A stretch of 64,000 nt of DNA. It comes from Paragordius varius. Its lineage: Eukaryota; Nematomorpha. Below the pieces are notes generated by a model, which saw only the letters and a list, made by a program, of their open reading frames with translations, was not told the origin of the DNA and ran no database searches. Below, piece by piece: positions 23,282-34,371 of this stretch (within the stretch, counting starts at the first letter, position 1; each line of letters opens with the position of its first letter). Where the stretch lies: the NCBI GenBank assembly GCA_964247055.1, contig OZ176052.1:4030001-4094000 (forward strand), given 5' to 3'. The translations under genes and the position numbers were made by a program.

Positions 23282-26200
23282 ATTATGACAATAAGAGTTT
23301 GTCATCAAATCCACAAGATACAATGCCTACAGATTCTACCCTAAAATCAAACTCTCCTTTTAAATTTGAATTTTATCAAAAATTGTTTGATATTGAATCT
23401 GAGGATGTGATAAAAAGATTAAAATATTCTTTGTTACCGTTGCCAAATAATCTACAGTTTTTAAATTTTAAAGAAAATCCTGATCTTTATGGTTCTTTTC
23501 ATATTATAATAAAAAGGCCCTTTTTGGATATGCGTTACCCTTTCTATCGCGTTGTCGATATTCGAAAATATTGGAACATATCTTCGGCTTTATGGAAAAA
23601 CAACTGACCCCACCTTGTTTTCAGATTTTGGAAAAAGTAAGATTCCTATGGTTATAACCTCAAAGTGAATATTAGTACATAATAAACCTTAACACGATTA
23701 AGTTAAAAAAAATTCTTGTTGTGTTAAACGTAAATTTAAGTTTTTAAAACCATCTAGGTTTATTACAATTTTATTTTATTTATTAAATATAAAAGCTTGA
23801 ATTTTTTGACTTTGGCTGCATTCAAGGCATGCCATATTGTGCATAATTTGTCTTTTGAAAATTAGTTTTAAAATCCATAAATTATAATACCAGACAACTA
23901 CTCTATATGCGGATGGAAAAGAATGCCTCCATATTTCTCGGAGATGTTATATAAAATGGTTAATGGTTTTCATATAATTTATTTTAATTAGCTCGTTAGG
24001 TGAGGAATCCGACTGATTGTTTTAAAAACTCTTAAATCGTATGTTTTGGTATTTTATCTCTCTTGATTATTAAGACTGATCACAAAACGACCATGTATTA
24101 TCATCTTTGTCTTGTAACTTAATAAAATCACCTTGTTTAAGCGAAGTATTTCGACATATACTTAAATGTATAGTTTCTCCAATTTATATAAAAACGGTAA
24201 ACTCTTTGAAGTAATGCTATAAAAAATATATTAAACTAAAAATTAAGCTCAAAAAATTGAAAATACTAAGTTATTGTGAAATTTTTCATCGATAATATCT
24301 AAATAGTTAAAACAAATAATATCTCTCGCGCGAATCGTAAAAATGATTTATTATACCGATTTATAAAGGGAAATTTATATCAGTCTGATACATACAGACT
24401 AATTCAAATCTTAGATCAACATTCTTTGAAATTTCGAAGCAATATTGGTAGACAATTTTGAAAGACCTTAATATCTTACTCTTGGGCTATATAATTATAA
24501 CCCTAAACAAAAACTAAAAAATTAACTAACAAAGTTACACAAATTTAACTGGATTTAATTTATTATACAATACTATAATAGTGCCATCGGCTGCCTTACT
24601 TCTCTTCATTTATGGATTCGGTGTGCCAACTATATTGTATCTTTTCCTCAAATTTCGTAATCGCTCATCAATCGATTTGCAATACGTTGAATTACTGTGT
24701 ATATATGGTTATGCTTTAGCAATATTTATACCAATGACGGTAAAAAATTATTTTTTTTTGCTTTGAATCTAAGTTTTGGATAACAATGTTATTATCACTA
24801 GGGTTGTGATTTTGACCCGGTCCGACCTTGGTGATACTATATGTATTTGCCAATTATAAATAACCACATACATAAGTACTTGATTAAATAACATAAAAAA
24901 GGTTTTTACATGAAGAATATATTTTTTAATACTTTTACCAATACTGATAATTTAAATTTCTACAGTTAACGATCTTTCCTGGAATCATACATAAAGACTT
25001 ATCTTTTAAATCACCTAACAATAAGACTAACGAGAAAATGTGGAATTTATCAAAACCCTACTTATGCTCTAATTATCCCATAAATTTAATAATATTTATG
25101 ATAAGGTGAATATTAACATTAAAAATAAAATCAATCAATAATTATTTCATCCTGATCTTCATTATCACTGTGGGATTTTCAATGTCAACATCCCCCCGTG
25201 AGTTATATTTAACGGCCAGCAATTTGTTCAAACGATGTTCATCTAAACGATTTCTGTGCAAATTATGTATATATTTTTGCATTTTTTCGACTGCACTACT
25301 TGACACAGAAATGATTCTCATGACTAGAGATTATAATTCTTGATAATTGGTACCGATAAACTTCCAGAATTAATCAACCTCCAAATGGCCATATTTAAGC
25401 TTTTCAAAAATACCTGTTTTCACCATATATTTCACAAACTGTGAATGTATTTCATCATAAGGACAATCATAATTAAGACATCAGAGTATCAAGTCCTTTT
25501 GTAGTTTCCTCGCTATTCAAATCAATTTTTAGACATGGGTTTAACAATTGAGCCAAGAAAACTAAATCCGTTGTTGCTTGCTCTTTACGACTCTCAAAAT
25601 ATTGTAATGACTCATCTATCTGATCTCCAAAAACAGTATTTTTTTTCCTTAAACAGAGTTTCACATTTCTTCCATGTATCATATATTTTTGTTATAAAGG
25701 AAGTTTCAGCCTCCAAATCGCTAATTACTTCGGTAAAAATATTAAAATTCGACCACAGAAGGCCAAAAATCATCTTCAACGTCACGAATAAAGTTATAAG
25801 TTTTTTTATCTTTGGGCATCAAAAAGTCACGCCATAGAGGATCGATAGCCATTTGTTGAATGACTACGTTGCCATTAACAAAGCTATCAAAGTTTTGGTG
25901 ATCGTGTAAAAACGAGTCACTGTCCATGGACTTAACGTTAACTTAGGATGGTTCAAAGTTTTTTTTTATACTTTGAAAATTTTTTATACGATTTATTAGA
26001 TTTAATGCAATCTACAATAGTGCGCACTACATTTAAAATTCAGTAATTTTAGCAAAACTATGTGTTATTTTGTATAAAATATATGTAACACATTTTTTCT
26101 TTACTTCCTAAAAATATCATAAACTTGTGGAAATTTTTTCAATCAAAAAAAATCAAGTTACATGCCAGAAATGCAATTACACTATAAATTTTAATAAAAA

Positions 26201-28660
26201 CCGAATTAAGAAACATCTAAAAGAAGTTCATGAAATATATGAGGTGAGTTAGTTAGAAGTTGACGGAATATGTAAAAATAATATTTTATTTCGTCGATTC
26301 CTTTACCAATATTCGTAGAAATCAAATAATTAATATTTGGCCAAGGATCCCAAAAATCATTTTTCATCTATTGACACATCTTATCATAGTAAGACTGCCG
26401 AATATATCTATAACATAATGGAACCAATTATAATAGATATTGGAAATTTAAAAATTAATACCATTGTGACCGATAATGCAGCGAACATGAAGGCTGCTGA
26501 AAATTTGATTAATAAAGAATATCCTAATATAATATGGCATGGATGCCAATGTCATATTTTAAATAATTTGATCAAAGAATATATTAAACTTAATAAGATT
26601 GCTGAATTTTAAATGTAGTGCGCACGATTGTAGATTGCATTAAATCTAATAAATCGTATAAAAAATTTCAAAGTATAAAAAAACTTTGAACCATCCTAAG
26701 TTAACGTTAAGTTCATGGACAGTGACTCGTTTTTACACAATCACCAAAACTTTGATAGCTATGTTAATGGCAAGGTAGTTATTCAACAAATGACTATCGA
26801 TCCTCTATGGCAAGACTTTTTGATGCCCAAAGATAAAAAAAATTAATAAACTTTATTTGTGACACTGAAGAAATTTTTTGGCCTTCTGTGGTCAAAATAT
26901 TAAGCTTTTTTAATATTTTTACCGAAGCAATTAGCGATTTGGAGGCTGACACTTCCTTTATGACAAAAACATATATGATACATGGAAGAAATGTGAAACT
27001 CTGTTTAAAGGAAAAAAATACTGTTTTTGGAGATCAGATAGATAAGTCATTACAATATTTTGAGGGGCGTAAAGAGCAAGCAACAACGGATTTAGTTCTC
27101 TTGGCTCATTTGTTATGTCGAAAAAATGATTTGAATAGCGAGGTAACTACAAAAGGACTTGATGCTCTAAAATATATATGTCTTAATTATGATTGTCCTT
27201 ATGATGGAATACATTCACAGTTTGTGAAATATATGGCAAAAACAGGCATTTTTGAAAAGCTTAAATATGACCATTTGGAGTTCAATGAATTCTGAAAGTT
27301 TATCGGCACATTTACCGATTATCAAGGATTATAATCACTAGACATGAGAATCATTTTTATACCTGCGTCAAGTAGTGCAGTCAAAAGAAGCTTTTCGATG
27401 CAAAAATATATACATAATTCGCCAAGAAATCGTTTAGATATGAACATCGTTTGAACAAATTGCTGGCCGTTAAATATAACTCACTGTTGGATGTTGACAT
27501 TGACACATCCAGCAGTGATAATGAATAATTTATGATTGATTATTTGAATTTGTAATGTTAATATTCACCTTGTTAAATTTATGTCAATAAATTTTATTAA
27601 ATTTATGGGTAAAAATTAGAGCATAAGTAGGTTTCAATAAATTCCATATTTTCTCGTTAGTTTTATCTTTATGTGATTTAAATTCTATAAGTCTTTATGT
27701 ATGATTCCAGAAAAGATCGTTATTTGTAGAAATTTAAATTATCAGTATTGGTGAAAGTATACTTTAAAAAAATATATACTTTATGTTAAAACAAAATATT
27801 TTATACAAGTATAATATGGTAACTATAATCCGATAACGAATACATTAGTCGCTCCTTTTATAAATAATTTATTTTTAATAATTTAAATCAGTAGTGCCCA
27901 ACAATATCTCCGTTGTCCGCTTTCAAAAAATACATGGTTAAGAAATGTTTTATTATATAAACAAACTTTTATAACATTGTCATAATATCATTCCCTATTT
28001 ATTTCACCTATTTTTCAGTAAAAAATATCAAGTTTAATGAACATGTTTTGCAATTAATTCATATTTTTAAAGTAATTTTCCAAATTTCATAAGCCGCAAT
28101 AATATATCAAATGGCCACGTGATGTTGTGCATCCCTGATATAATATGTTTGAAACTGTTTGTCCTATTTACTTTGTTGTTTGTTAATTTTGCGAAAAATA
28201 TTATATGTTTTTTTGGTTTCTTTTCTTATTTAATAGATTTAATTTATACTTTAATTTTTAGTTTATATATAAATTTTATTTTTACGACGTTTGACTAAAA
28301 TGATTACTTCTTGTAGTAATCGAAAATTTACATTAATAATTCACTCAATTTTACCTGAATTGCAATCCTAATGTTAAATTATGTTAAAACATTTAGTTTT
28401 TTTGCATGATTAATCATTCTTGGATTCAATGGATAGCTTTGCTTATTTGTGGAACCTTTTCATTCGGATTCATTTTCCAGTATGTTTGGAAATCGCTGAC
28501 CGAGTTTTCAGCCACGGCTCAAATGCAAGATCTTACGGGATCTGAAACACCGACGGTCGGAGCTTCTAAAAAATTTCAATCTCTTGTTTTGATTGGGGTT
28601 TTGGGCGTTTTACATCTCATTTTTATGTTTTGTTTGAAGGTAATTAATTATTTAGTGTAA
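23282..28660 (+). CDS. YIPF1: YIPF1/YIPF2-type Golgi membrane protein, lacking its first exon
   Basis: YIPF proteins are multi-pass Golgi/endosome membrane proteins that act with Rab GTPases. Exons are 23282-23491, 23517-23636, 24582-24739 and 28397-28660; all joins keep phase. The cytosolic lead reads FKFEFYQKLFDIESEDV and LKYSLLPLP, then NPDLYGPFWICVTL at the start of the membrane region, matching the family's NPDLYGPFWICATL. It continues LLLFIYGFGVPTILYLFLKF, LLCIYGYALAIFIP and WIQWIALLICGTFSFGFI, consistent with five hydrophobic segments. The intron between the first two exons is only 25 nt; without it the conserved PFWICVTL falls in another frame. The first exon (the first few dozen residues) was not found. 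The end given is the stop reached without further splicing. An alternative donor at 28,640 would join a short exon near 29,177, inside a MITE. Confidence 0.85.
23492..23516 (+). other. 25-nt intron in the YIPF gene
   Basis: Starts GT, ends AG, AT-rich. It interrupts the codon for Gly in the conserved NPDLYG|PFW motif. Its length is not a multiple of three, so retention would shift the frame out of the family's sequence. Confidence 0.8.
25473..25927 (-). pseudogene. hAT transposase C-terminal remnant, inverted left arm
   Basis: Minus-strand frames 25742-25927 and 25473-25682 read MAIDPLWRDFLMPKDKKTYN, then IHGRNVKLCLRKKNTVFGD and SLQYFESRKEQATTDLVFLA. They are near-copies of the plus-strand frame at 26,888-27,295. 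They are split between frames and are not functional. Confidence 0.65.
26337..27295 (+). pseudogene. hAT transposase remnant (middle and C-terminal region)
   Basis: The 26337-26612 frame contains YIYNIMEPII, INTIVTDNAANMKAAE and IIWHGCQCHILNNLIKE, which match the hAT catalytic-region motif around TDNAANM and the following CxxH...N motif. After a gap, 26888-27295 reads FNIFTEAISDLEAD and SLQYFEGRKEQATTDLVLLA, typical of the region before the hAT dimerisation domain. A further out-of-frame stretch to about 27,530 resembles the dimerisation end. Interrupted and probably inactive. Confidence 0.7.
27885..28136. repeat. Possible hAT-type MITE
   Basis: The left end cagtagtgcccaacaa and the right end tgttgtgcatccctg are imperfect inverted repeats about 250 bp apart. 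I see no convincing target duplication. It lies in the YIPF intron beyond the fold-back element. Confidence 0.35.
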
Positions 28661-29671
28661 AAAAAATTAAAAATTATTATTTGATTACTTAAATTATTCT
28701 TGATATAATATAAATTTCACGTTCGTTAAAATTAAATTTATCATACCTTATACCAAGAATGGGGATTTAAACTGTCTTAGATTAGTTTTTGTGTTGGTTT
28801 TTTTTTCAATAAAACTGGAACTGCGTTTTTAGTAATTTCCAATTATATTTGTTTTCTATTTGACATTATATCAAAAAAAATATAAAATAAAACCATTGGA
28901 CCAAAAAAATGGAAATTTGTTTAAATTTTTTACCAAACTGTTAAACCAAAACGATCCGGTTTACCACTGTTTCGCGAAAAATTATATGTGGAAGATGATA
29001 TATTTTATTTTGTAAATAATTGTCTAGAGCTGAGGTAGTCAACATGCGGCCCGCGATCATACATGCATTTAAATCTTAGTAAAATTGGTATTTTAAAACA
29101 ATTTTTTCTAAATAATTATTCTATCCACATAGTAAGAACGAGAAAAAATTGCTACATTCCGTTTTTATTTTGCAGGTGAAATCTTATAATTATTTATGAA
29201 TGCCCATATATTTTAAATGCGGCCCGCGAAGTCATTTGTGTTGAACACCTCGAGTATTGATTGGTTCGGAAACTTGTGAATTTAATATTTTGTTCTTTCA
29301 AGCCTGAATACTTTGATTTAAAGCATTATATTATAAAAAATTAATATATTTTTTGTAAATATCGCTCTTTTATACTTAATTTTATAATTTAGCACTTCTT
29401 TATGGGTTAAATGTGAAAACCGCACCTATTTTTACCTGGAGACAAACACTGTCAATTAATTAAATTATCACCAAATATATATAAATTTATTTTTACATAC
29501 ATGTATATTGCATACTACATCATTTTAATTACTTATAGCATATAATTAAACAATATAATAGTAAAATAAATGGGTATTATAATTAACTATAAATTATTTG
29601 GTATATATTGCATATGTTTGATGTGATTCGTATAAAAAATAGCTAAATGCATAATTTAAAACATAAGGTAA
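28661..29671. repeat. Intergenic region with a hAT-like MITE at about 29,030-29,254
   Basis: The ends ctgaggtagtcaaca and tgttgaacacctcg are imperfect inverted repeats, and a GCGGCCCGCG word occurs near each end. The rest is AT-rich with nothing recognised. A pyrimidine-rich acceptor at about 29,168-29,176 lies inside this MITE and could serve as an alternative last exon for the YIPF gene. Confidence 0.45.
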
Positions 29672-32600
29672 TTAGGATGAGATATGTTCATTGTCCGATA
29701 ACTCATGGCCTTCCGGGGAATCATTTTTATTACATTCCTCGTCATCAAAATTATCAATTAATGAATTTCTATCGATATCTTCTGGTTCGTTTGTCACATT
29801 TTTTTGCATTTTATGTTTATTGATATGTTTCAAAACTCTGAAAAGCGTGCAAAAATATGGATTTATGACAAAAGATATTTCATTACTTTTTATTTAATGT
29901 TTTTAATTTAATATTTCTTACCGATTGATATTTTGTAGATCGCCAATAACATCCATAGCCATTTGGTGTCTAAACTCCGAAGCCTCCGCCATATTTAACA
30001 ATGTATTTAGTGAACTTTCTTTTGTTTCATTCTGCAAAAAATGGATAAGATTAAAATCAAATAAAATTAAATTCTTTTTTTTCCGATAAACAAAAATATT
30101 ATTTTCATCCCCTTTAAATTTTTTATCAAATAGACGTTTTGGCTTCTTGATATCCATTTTTATTTTCATCGATAATACAGTAGGGTTTATTATTTAAGGA
30201 AATATTTATAGGTACGTATTAGTTTAAAAAAACAAGAAACACGTAAAAAACAATGTACATTTATAATTATTCTAAAAGTAGTAGAGATAAAAACCAATTT
30301 TATGAAAAAATTTTTTTTTAAGAGTGTAATAACCTTCGAATGTTAACGATATTGAAATATAGATATTTACAAAGTCGTTATTTATTATTAAAGTTGTCAC
30401 GAATATTTTTACCATTATTTCTAAAAATATTTAGAAATAAATCAACCTTTTCCAATTTTAAAGAGTTAATCAACCGTTTTCCGCAATTTATGATTATTTC
30501 ACATATATGGATCATTCAAAAGTTACTTACATAAAATTAGCCTTTAGATTTTATAAAAACGCGACTCGATATAAACTTAAATTTTAAAAAGTTTCAATAT
30601 TATTTCCAATTACATTTTCACCCTAAATAAAGAGTGATGCATAAAAATAATAAATTTTTACTTTAGAAGTATTGGAACTTTCCATTGTAAATTTTTGCTT
30701 CAACGTTTCACACAATGAATCTTGTAAGACTGATTTAGCTTCAAGCATTTTATAATTTTTCTCGAGAAAATAGTAATCCTCCTTGTGCTCAACAAGTTTT
30801 TCCTACAATATGTAATTATTATAAATTAAAAATGTTTATATGTTATTTTAGCTCTAGATTTCGTTTGCAAAACATTTGAAATATTTAATTTTAAATGTTA
30901 TCTGAAATAATAAATTAATGGTATTCTTCCCTATACTTGTTCGTAAACGAATAGATTATAGGGTAGTTTTGTATGCCAAAGCTAAACCTTGTAAACAAAT
31001 TATGGTTTTTAAAGTTTTTTGGTATAATTATCAAATACGATTATTGTATGGTAGTTTTAAAGTTATCTAATTTCTAGAGTTAGAAATTGGGATAGCTCCA
31101 AAACTCGATTGAAACAAACAGCACATTTTAAAATTGATATATATCATATTTCAAAGTTAATTAGCTACATTTTTAACCATAATTTACAATTATTTGCCTG
31201 CTGTATTGGCGATAAAGGAAAAATAAGATGATTTCAAAAGATTAACATGTGTTTAAAAGGCTAAAGAATGCATATTTTAATTTTGATATATATATATATT
31301 GTTGAGATGTTCAAATTAATGGCTGTAAACTATACTAAGTATGGAAGTGTTAATATTTAAAATCTTTTGTAATATTAATTACAATTCCAACGTTATACGT
31401 TATTGTGAAATTAAATATATATAATCACCTTATATCTTAAAAGTTCCTCAATCAAAATCATATTTTCGAATTTGAGCACGTCATTGTAATCATTGTTTTC
31501 CGAAACGCTTGAAGTATTTTGGGTATTAGAAAATTTTTTCAACTGGCTAATTTTTTCTTGATAACACCCATAATCTTCCGTGTATATCAAATTGTCGACA
31601 AACCCATGAAAGCGAGCCAAATTAAACGAATCCATATTATCGTATATAGACACTACCTTTTCATCCATTTGGAGATTTGTAAATGGCAAAATATTTTTGA
31701 AAGCATTCGTACTGGGTACATGTTTAGGAAAGAGGATTGTTTGAAGTTGGTTTCGCCGTACCGCTAATAATTCACAAAAGGCAGACAATATTTTTTCAAT
31801 CATGCCATATTGTTGTTCGTTAAAGTAAGCATTAACATTTGACAGGGATCCGTTTTGATTATGCGTCATCAAACATGACTCACTATTATTATTATTATTA
31901 TCGTCTCGGATATAAGCGGATGATGTGTTATCTGAGCAACACAACCCATTTTGGTGTGGGAAATCAATGAAGCAATCTGTATTTCGGTTGTATGGGTAAG
32001 AGGAATTACCAGACGACGATGATGTATTTGAACTTAAACTTGAATATTGATAATGTTGTGGTTTGGTATTTTTTTTATTTCCAACCGCATTATAAATATT
32101 GGCATTATTATTGTACAGCATTGAGGGGGAACTTAGTTGTAGTGACTTAAAATCACGTTTTAAATAATGGTGCTGGTTTTCCACTGTATCGTTGCCTGTG
32201 TCAAAGAATAAATCATAATTGATAAATCAATATTAAAAATATCATTTTAAATATACTGTACAATTAAAACATATTTTCCATATTGAGATATTCAACATTA
32301 CCAATTGTTTTTCATATTTTGATCTTTCCACTATGATTGGGTTTTTCAATCTTAAAAAAATCAGTTTGGAGTTTTTATTACTCAATTAATAACGAAATTG
32401 ACCAGCAAATTATTTACTTATAATAGCGATCGTATATTTATTAACCTTATAGAAAATTAATAAATTTCAATGTTTTACTTTAAATTTATAGTATCATTTT
32501 TATATGGTATTAACACTTGCTGAACTTTTGACTGGTATTTTTATAAAATGTTTTAGCTACAGGTATTAATGCAATCATAAGCAGTCATAATCTAATGTCA

Positions 32601-34371
32601 ACATTATATGTAAAAATTATTTATATTATTTCCAAAAAATAAACTACCATTGTTGAGGCCCAATTCCACCAGCTGTTGGTAAGCAAAACATATTTTATCC
32701 AATCTGTTTTGGAGTGCGAACGGAAATTTTGGTGTGTTAGAGTCTTGGCTGGATGAATCTAACAAAATCTCAAGTCTCCTTTTCAAATGATTCAATAGGT
32801 CCCATAAATATTGGTTAAAAATATTTTGATTGTTTATAAGGTCGGATGATAAAAGTGTTGAGGATTTTGATTCTAAAGCCAATAGATAAGTCACCGCATA
32901 TGGAGTTGCATCTGGGCCTGCATAGGGCGTTTGTTGAGATTGGCCCGATAAATTTTCATAGGATAATTGATTGTTTAGCATGTTCCCATTACAACGATCC
33001 ATTTCCAATGAGTTATATGCTGATTCGGCAAAGGTCGTGTCTGTTATAAAAGTCAAATCAATAATGATAAACTAATATAGACAAACGCAATACAGTAAAA
33101 AAAGTATTAATGAAGAAAAAAATAATTTAAAAACATAGGGAAAATCATCTTTTATGCACTTTTTTTAAAGTGTAAGTTTCACCGTGAAACTTTGGTTTCG
33201 AAAAAATAACCGGTCTGACTGCATTAAATTACAGTTTATAAATTAATTTGGGTTTAGCATTTCCTCTGCAAAAATACAGACGGTCATTTCAAGGGCATTC
33301 AATAAATGCGCATGTGATACACATGTGGTTTGGATAAAATTTTGTAACATGGATTTTATTTTAATGTACTTAAATTAATCATATATAAAGAAAATTAGTT
33401 GGTTTTTATGGGTTAACTGTATGTAATGACATGCTCAATTTTTTAGAGACGCCTGAATATGTAAATATTTAAGATTATAATTTACTTTGGGACGGCATTC
33501 CAGGATAATTGTTGCATTTATTCGAGGGGCTTGTAAGCAAATCTCTACAGTGTAACATGGTGCTGAGTAACATTAATATCTGTTGATCAATGACGTACGC
33601 TAATTTGTAAACGGAATCCTTGTATTGATATGCTGTATTTTCGACATGCAAATCCGAAATGGATTGTTGACTTTGGCACACTCGTTCTTTCAGTCGGTCT
33701 ATTTGTACTTTGAGACTTTCATTGGCTGCTCTAAGGCTTTGAGTTTCGAGATGACGTTTTTCAATGGCTAACCTAATGAGTTCCTGTTGAGTTTCGGGAT
33801 CTTTTACACCACTAGTGGTGTTATTTTCATTGGCAATCAAAGTTTGTGCCAAATTATTAAAATAGGTATACTCAGCTTTCTCAATCACCTCCGATCTCAA
33901 ATGGGTTTGAAATGCCGGACTTAATGCATTTAACAGGGCGGGAGAACGTTCTAGCAGTGGTAATTTTGTTTCGGCATTACTGATTTTGGCTTTGTGCTGT
34001 TGAGTATTATCGTGAATATTTTGACTGATCCAATTTTGCATACTCTTATTGGCATTTTTCGAACTAATGAGTTTGGCATGTTTGACTTGGAGAAAGGGAG
34101 CAAGTTGTTTAGGGTCTGTGCTGTCAGAGAAGGTCACTGCTTTCTTGCATGTGTTTACAATTTTGTTTGCGTTGACATGATTTTTATTGGGATTTTGTGA
34201 GGGTGTGTTAGATCTGGAATTATTTTTAATACTATTATAGCTTGTATTACGGCAATGTTGAAGTATTTGTTTATATTTTTCAATTTCCAAATCCTTTTTA
34301 ACTAATTGTGATTGTAAAGTCATGAAAGCCTCCCTAAGTTTGATATTTTCAACTTGAAGTTCTTCCTCCAT
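29672..34371 (-). CDS. Unrecognised coiled-coil protein, six exons
   Basis: Exons on the minus strand are 34371-33486, 33040-32648, 32195-31429, 30802-30662, 30031-29922 and 29837-29672; all five joins keep phase and give about 820 aa. The start at 34,371 (MEEELQVENIKLREAFM) is the first ATG of the open frame, which is also open upstream to about 34,419. Residues about 1-35 and 185-260 have heptad-like Leu/Glu/Lys patterns (EELQVENIKLREAF; LRAANESLKVQIDRLKERV), predicting coiled coils. A third stretch comes from exons 3-5 (LIEELLRYKEKLVEHKEDYYFLEKNYKMLEAK). Between them are Asn/Ser-rich loops and a helical, partly hydrophobic part (RLDKICFAYQQLVELGL; ILSAFCELLAVRRNQLQ). The C-terminus is acidic (DNFDDEECNK). 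There is no signal peptide or membrane segment. I do not recognise the family; a cytoskeletal or centrosomal scaffold would fit, but that is only inference. Confidence 0.75.
30930..31260. repeat. Dispersed repeat family A, copy 1 (intronic)
   Basis: Contains 'gaaattgggatagctccaaaactcgattgaaac' in pieces shared with 43,970-44,290, 45,530-45,850, 59,930-60,360 and 60,540-62,260. It lies in intron 3 of the coiled-coil gene. Its class is unknown. Confidence 0.65.

Larger units (their letters stand above)
24740..28396. mobile_element. Fold-back hAT-like transposon inside a YIPF intron (core 24,900-27,790)
   Basis: Inverted arms at about 24,900-26,043 and 26,602-27,790 flank a single-copy spacer. 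The blocks 'gtgcgcactacattt' (26,020) and 'aaatgtagtgcgcac' (26,611) mark the inner arm ends. 'accaatactgataatt' (24,939) and 'aattatcagtattggt' (27,738) mark the outer part. The arms are roughly 85% alike by eye. The left arm carries the transposase C-terminal region on the minus strand and the right arm carries it on the plus strand. Outer termini and target duplication were not found with confidence; a 'tagggttgtgattttgacc' segment at about 24,800 may be a left end. The whole lies in the YIPF intron between exons 24,739 and 28,397. Confidence 0.7.
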
